Positions 4,854 through 5,544 of a stretch of 5,544 nucleotides of DNA are shown one piece after another. The position numbers and the translations under genes were made by a program. The notes below the pieces were generated by a model that was given only the letters and a program-made list of their open reading frames with translations, did not search any database and had not been told where the DNA came from. This DNA is from an uncultured Leucothrix sp. GTDB taxonomy: Bacteria; Pseudomonadota; Gammaproteobacteria; Thiotrichales; Thiotrichaceae. The stretch spans positions 1 to 5,544 of the forward strand of contig CALKXC010000417.1 in NCBI GenBank assembly GCA_938004025.1, read 5' to 3'. The stretch's first letter is position 1. Each line of letters starts with the position of its first letter.

Positions 4854-5544
4854 ACAGCGATACAAGCTTTGCCCGCTTTGGTGGTATTTGCGTTCAAATA
4901 ACGTTAAATATCCCTTAGCGGGCGTATTATTCTTTAAACTTGTAATGCCTTGCGGTTCAAATTCTTCACAGCCGGCAGTGGTTTCACCAGCTATTGTCAG
5001 TGCCTGACTAAACTCCTCAATATAGATTTTCCAATTGCTGCGAACTTCCAGTGTTCCGCCCAAGCGCAAAATATCCACGAAAGCAGGGTGACCATGCCAT
5101 CGGGTTTTAAGCTGCACTGACTTTGGATAAGGGTTGGGGTAAAGAAGGTAATGTTTCTCAAGCTGCCAGCCGGCGTTAACCGCAAGTTTCCAAAAGTCGA
5201 TGCAATCAGCCTGTGCCATTAAACAGTTAGGAGGTAGTGGCTGTTGATCTTCTTTGCCAAGGCGTTTCGACGAACGATCTAGTCCAAGTACCCAAGCATG
5301 CGGATGCTGTTCGGCAATCATACGACTGCTAAACCCAGTCCCACAACATGAGTCCATGATAATAGGCATCGGGTTAGCAGCGATTGTTTCTGCTACTTCA
5401 TTAAATGCCCGAACAGTATGCTCTGCGGGCGGTTTTTTAAACTCTGTATTGAGGTGCTTGAGAACAACTCTTTCAAGGTTATCGTGAATACCTTGTTGAT
5501 TGCTGTAAATCTCTCGTGAATCGCTAATTCTCTGTTCGTTTTCC
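4821..5544 (-). CDS. TrmB-like SAM-dependent methyltransferase, 5'-truncated by the window edge
   Basis: The reading frame is open from the TGA at 4821-4823 to the right edge, giving 240 visible residues and no obvious start; the internal ATG at 5367-5369 lies just before the SAM motif and is not the real start. In visible numbering there is a glycine-rich SAM site MDSCCGTGFSS (63-73), an acidic residue after strand 2 in GLDRS (87-91), QADCIDF (111-117), and LYPNPYPK (134-141) followed by TRWHGHP (147-153). The last corresponds to the FPDPWxKxRHxKRR block of tRNA guanine-46 N7-methyltransferases (Methyltransf_4). LEVRSNWKIY (165-174) resembles the following TrmB motif. Because Asn137 stands where TrmB usually has Asp, this is more likely a divergent paralog than housekeeping TrmB, and the substrate is unknown. 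It converges with cobT and shares 33 bp with its end. Confidence 0.82.
   Translation of the reverse strand, partial: ENEQRISDSREIYSNQQGIHDNLERVVLKHLNTEFKKPPAEHTVRAFNEVAETIAANPMPIIMDSCCGTGFSSRMIAEQHPHAWVLGLDRSSKRLGKEDQQPLPPNCLMAQADCIDFWKLAVNAGWQLEKHYLLYPNPYPKSVQLKTRWHGHPAFVDILRLGGTLEVRSNWKIYIEEFSQALTIAGETTAGCEEFEPQGITSLKNNTPAKGYLTLFERKYHQSGQSLYRCLSNLSLRNAR

Noticed and set aside
5254..5487. 77-residue + strand open frame at the right end
   Set aside because: It is antisense to the SAM-binding region of the methyltransferase, has no ribosome binding site and no recognisable domain.
1..5544. Self-targeting protospacers within the window
   Set aside because: By eye, none of the three spacers matches any other part of the window beyond short chance words.

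Overview
The window looks like chromosomal DNA of a moderately AT-leaning gammaproteobacterium, possibly a marine or oil-degrading Oceanospirillales-type organism. This rests on the subtype I-F CRISPR repeat, the protein families (GlpD-like flavoprotein, adrenodoxin-type ferredoxin, CobT, TrmB-like methyltransferase) and the base composition. The taxonomic guess is an inference and not proven by any single feature.

Region 1 (1-257) is the trailer end of a type I-F CRISPR array: three identical 28-bp repeats and three 32-bp spacers. The leader and any cas genes must lie to the left, outside the window. The array stops at base 180. It is followed by a 77-bp AT-rich spacer dominated by a large inverted repeat that overlaps a plausible promoter.

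Region 2 (258-1436) is an AAA+ ATPase of the DUF4143 family with intact Walker motifs, a winged-helix segment and PD-(D/E)xK-like residues. It has no visible Shine-Dalgarno sequence, and its predicted transcription start falls on the ATG, so the mRNA may be leaderless. Region 3 (1511-3121) is a full-length GlpD/DAO-type FAD-dependent oxidoreductase with its own candidate promoter. It departs from classical GlpD at signature positions, and its base composition changes markedly along its length.

Region 4 (3122-3487) has no gene. It contains a striking 131-bp element (3262-3392) that folds into nested stems, followed by a promoter and a near-perfect ribosome binding site for the next gene. All non-Watson-Crick pairs in its 21-bp central stem are G-U/U-G on the + strand, which suggests a transcribed structured RNA or a folded mobile element. 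It is the least explained feature here.

Region 5 (3488-4853) is a probable two-gene unit: an adrenodoxin-type [2Fe-2S] ferredoxin and cobT, the lower-ligand activating enzyme of cobalamin assembly. Region 6 (4821-5544, minus strand) is a 5'-truncated TrmB-like SAM methyltransferase that converges on cobT and overlaps its end by 33 bp. Apart from the ferredoxin-cobT pair the genes do not form an obvious pathway. No complete new defence system is visible; the leads are the CRISPR-adjacent ATPase with its dyad-covered promoter and the structured element.
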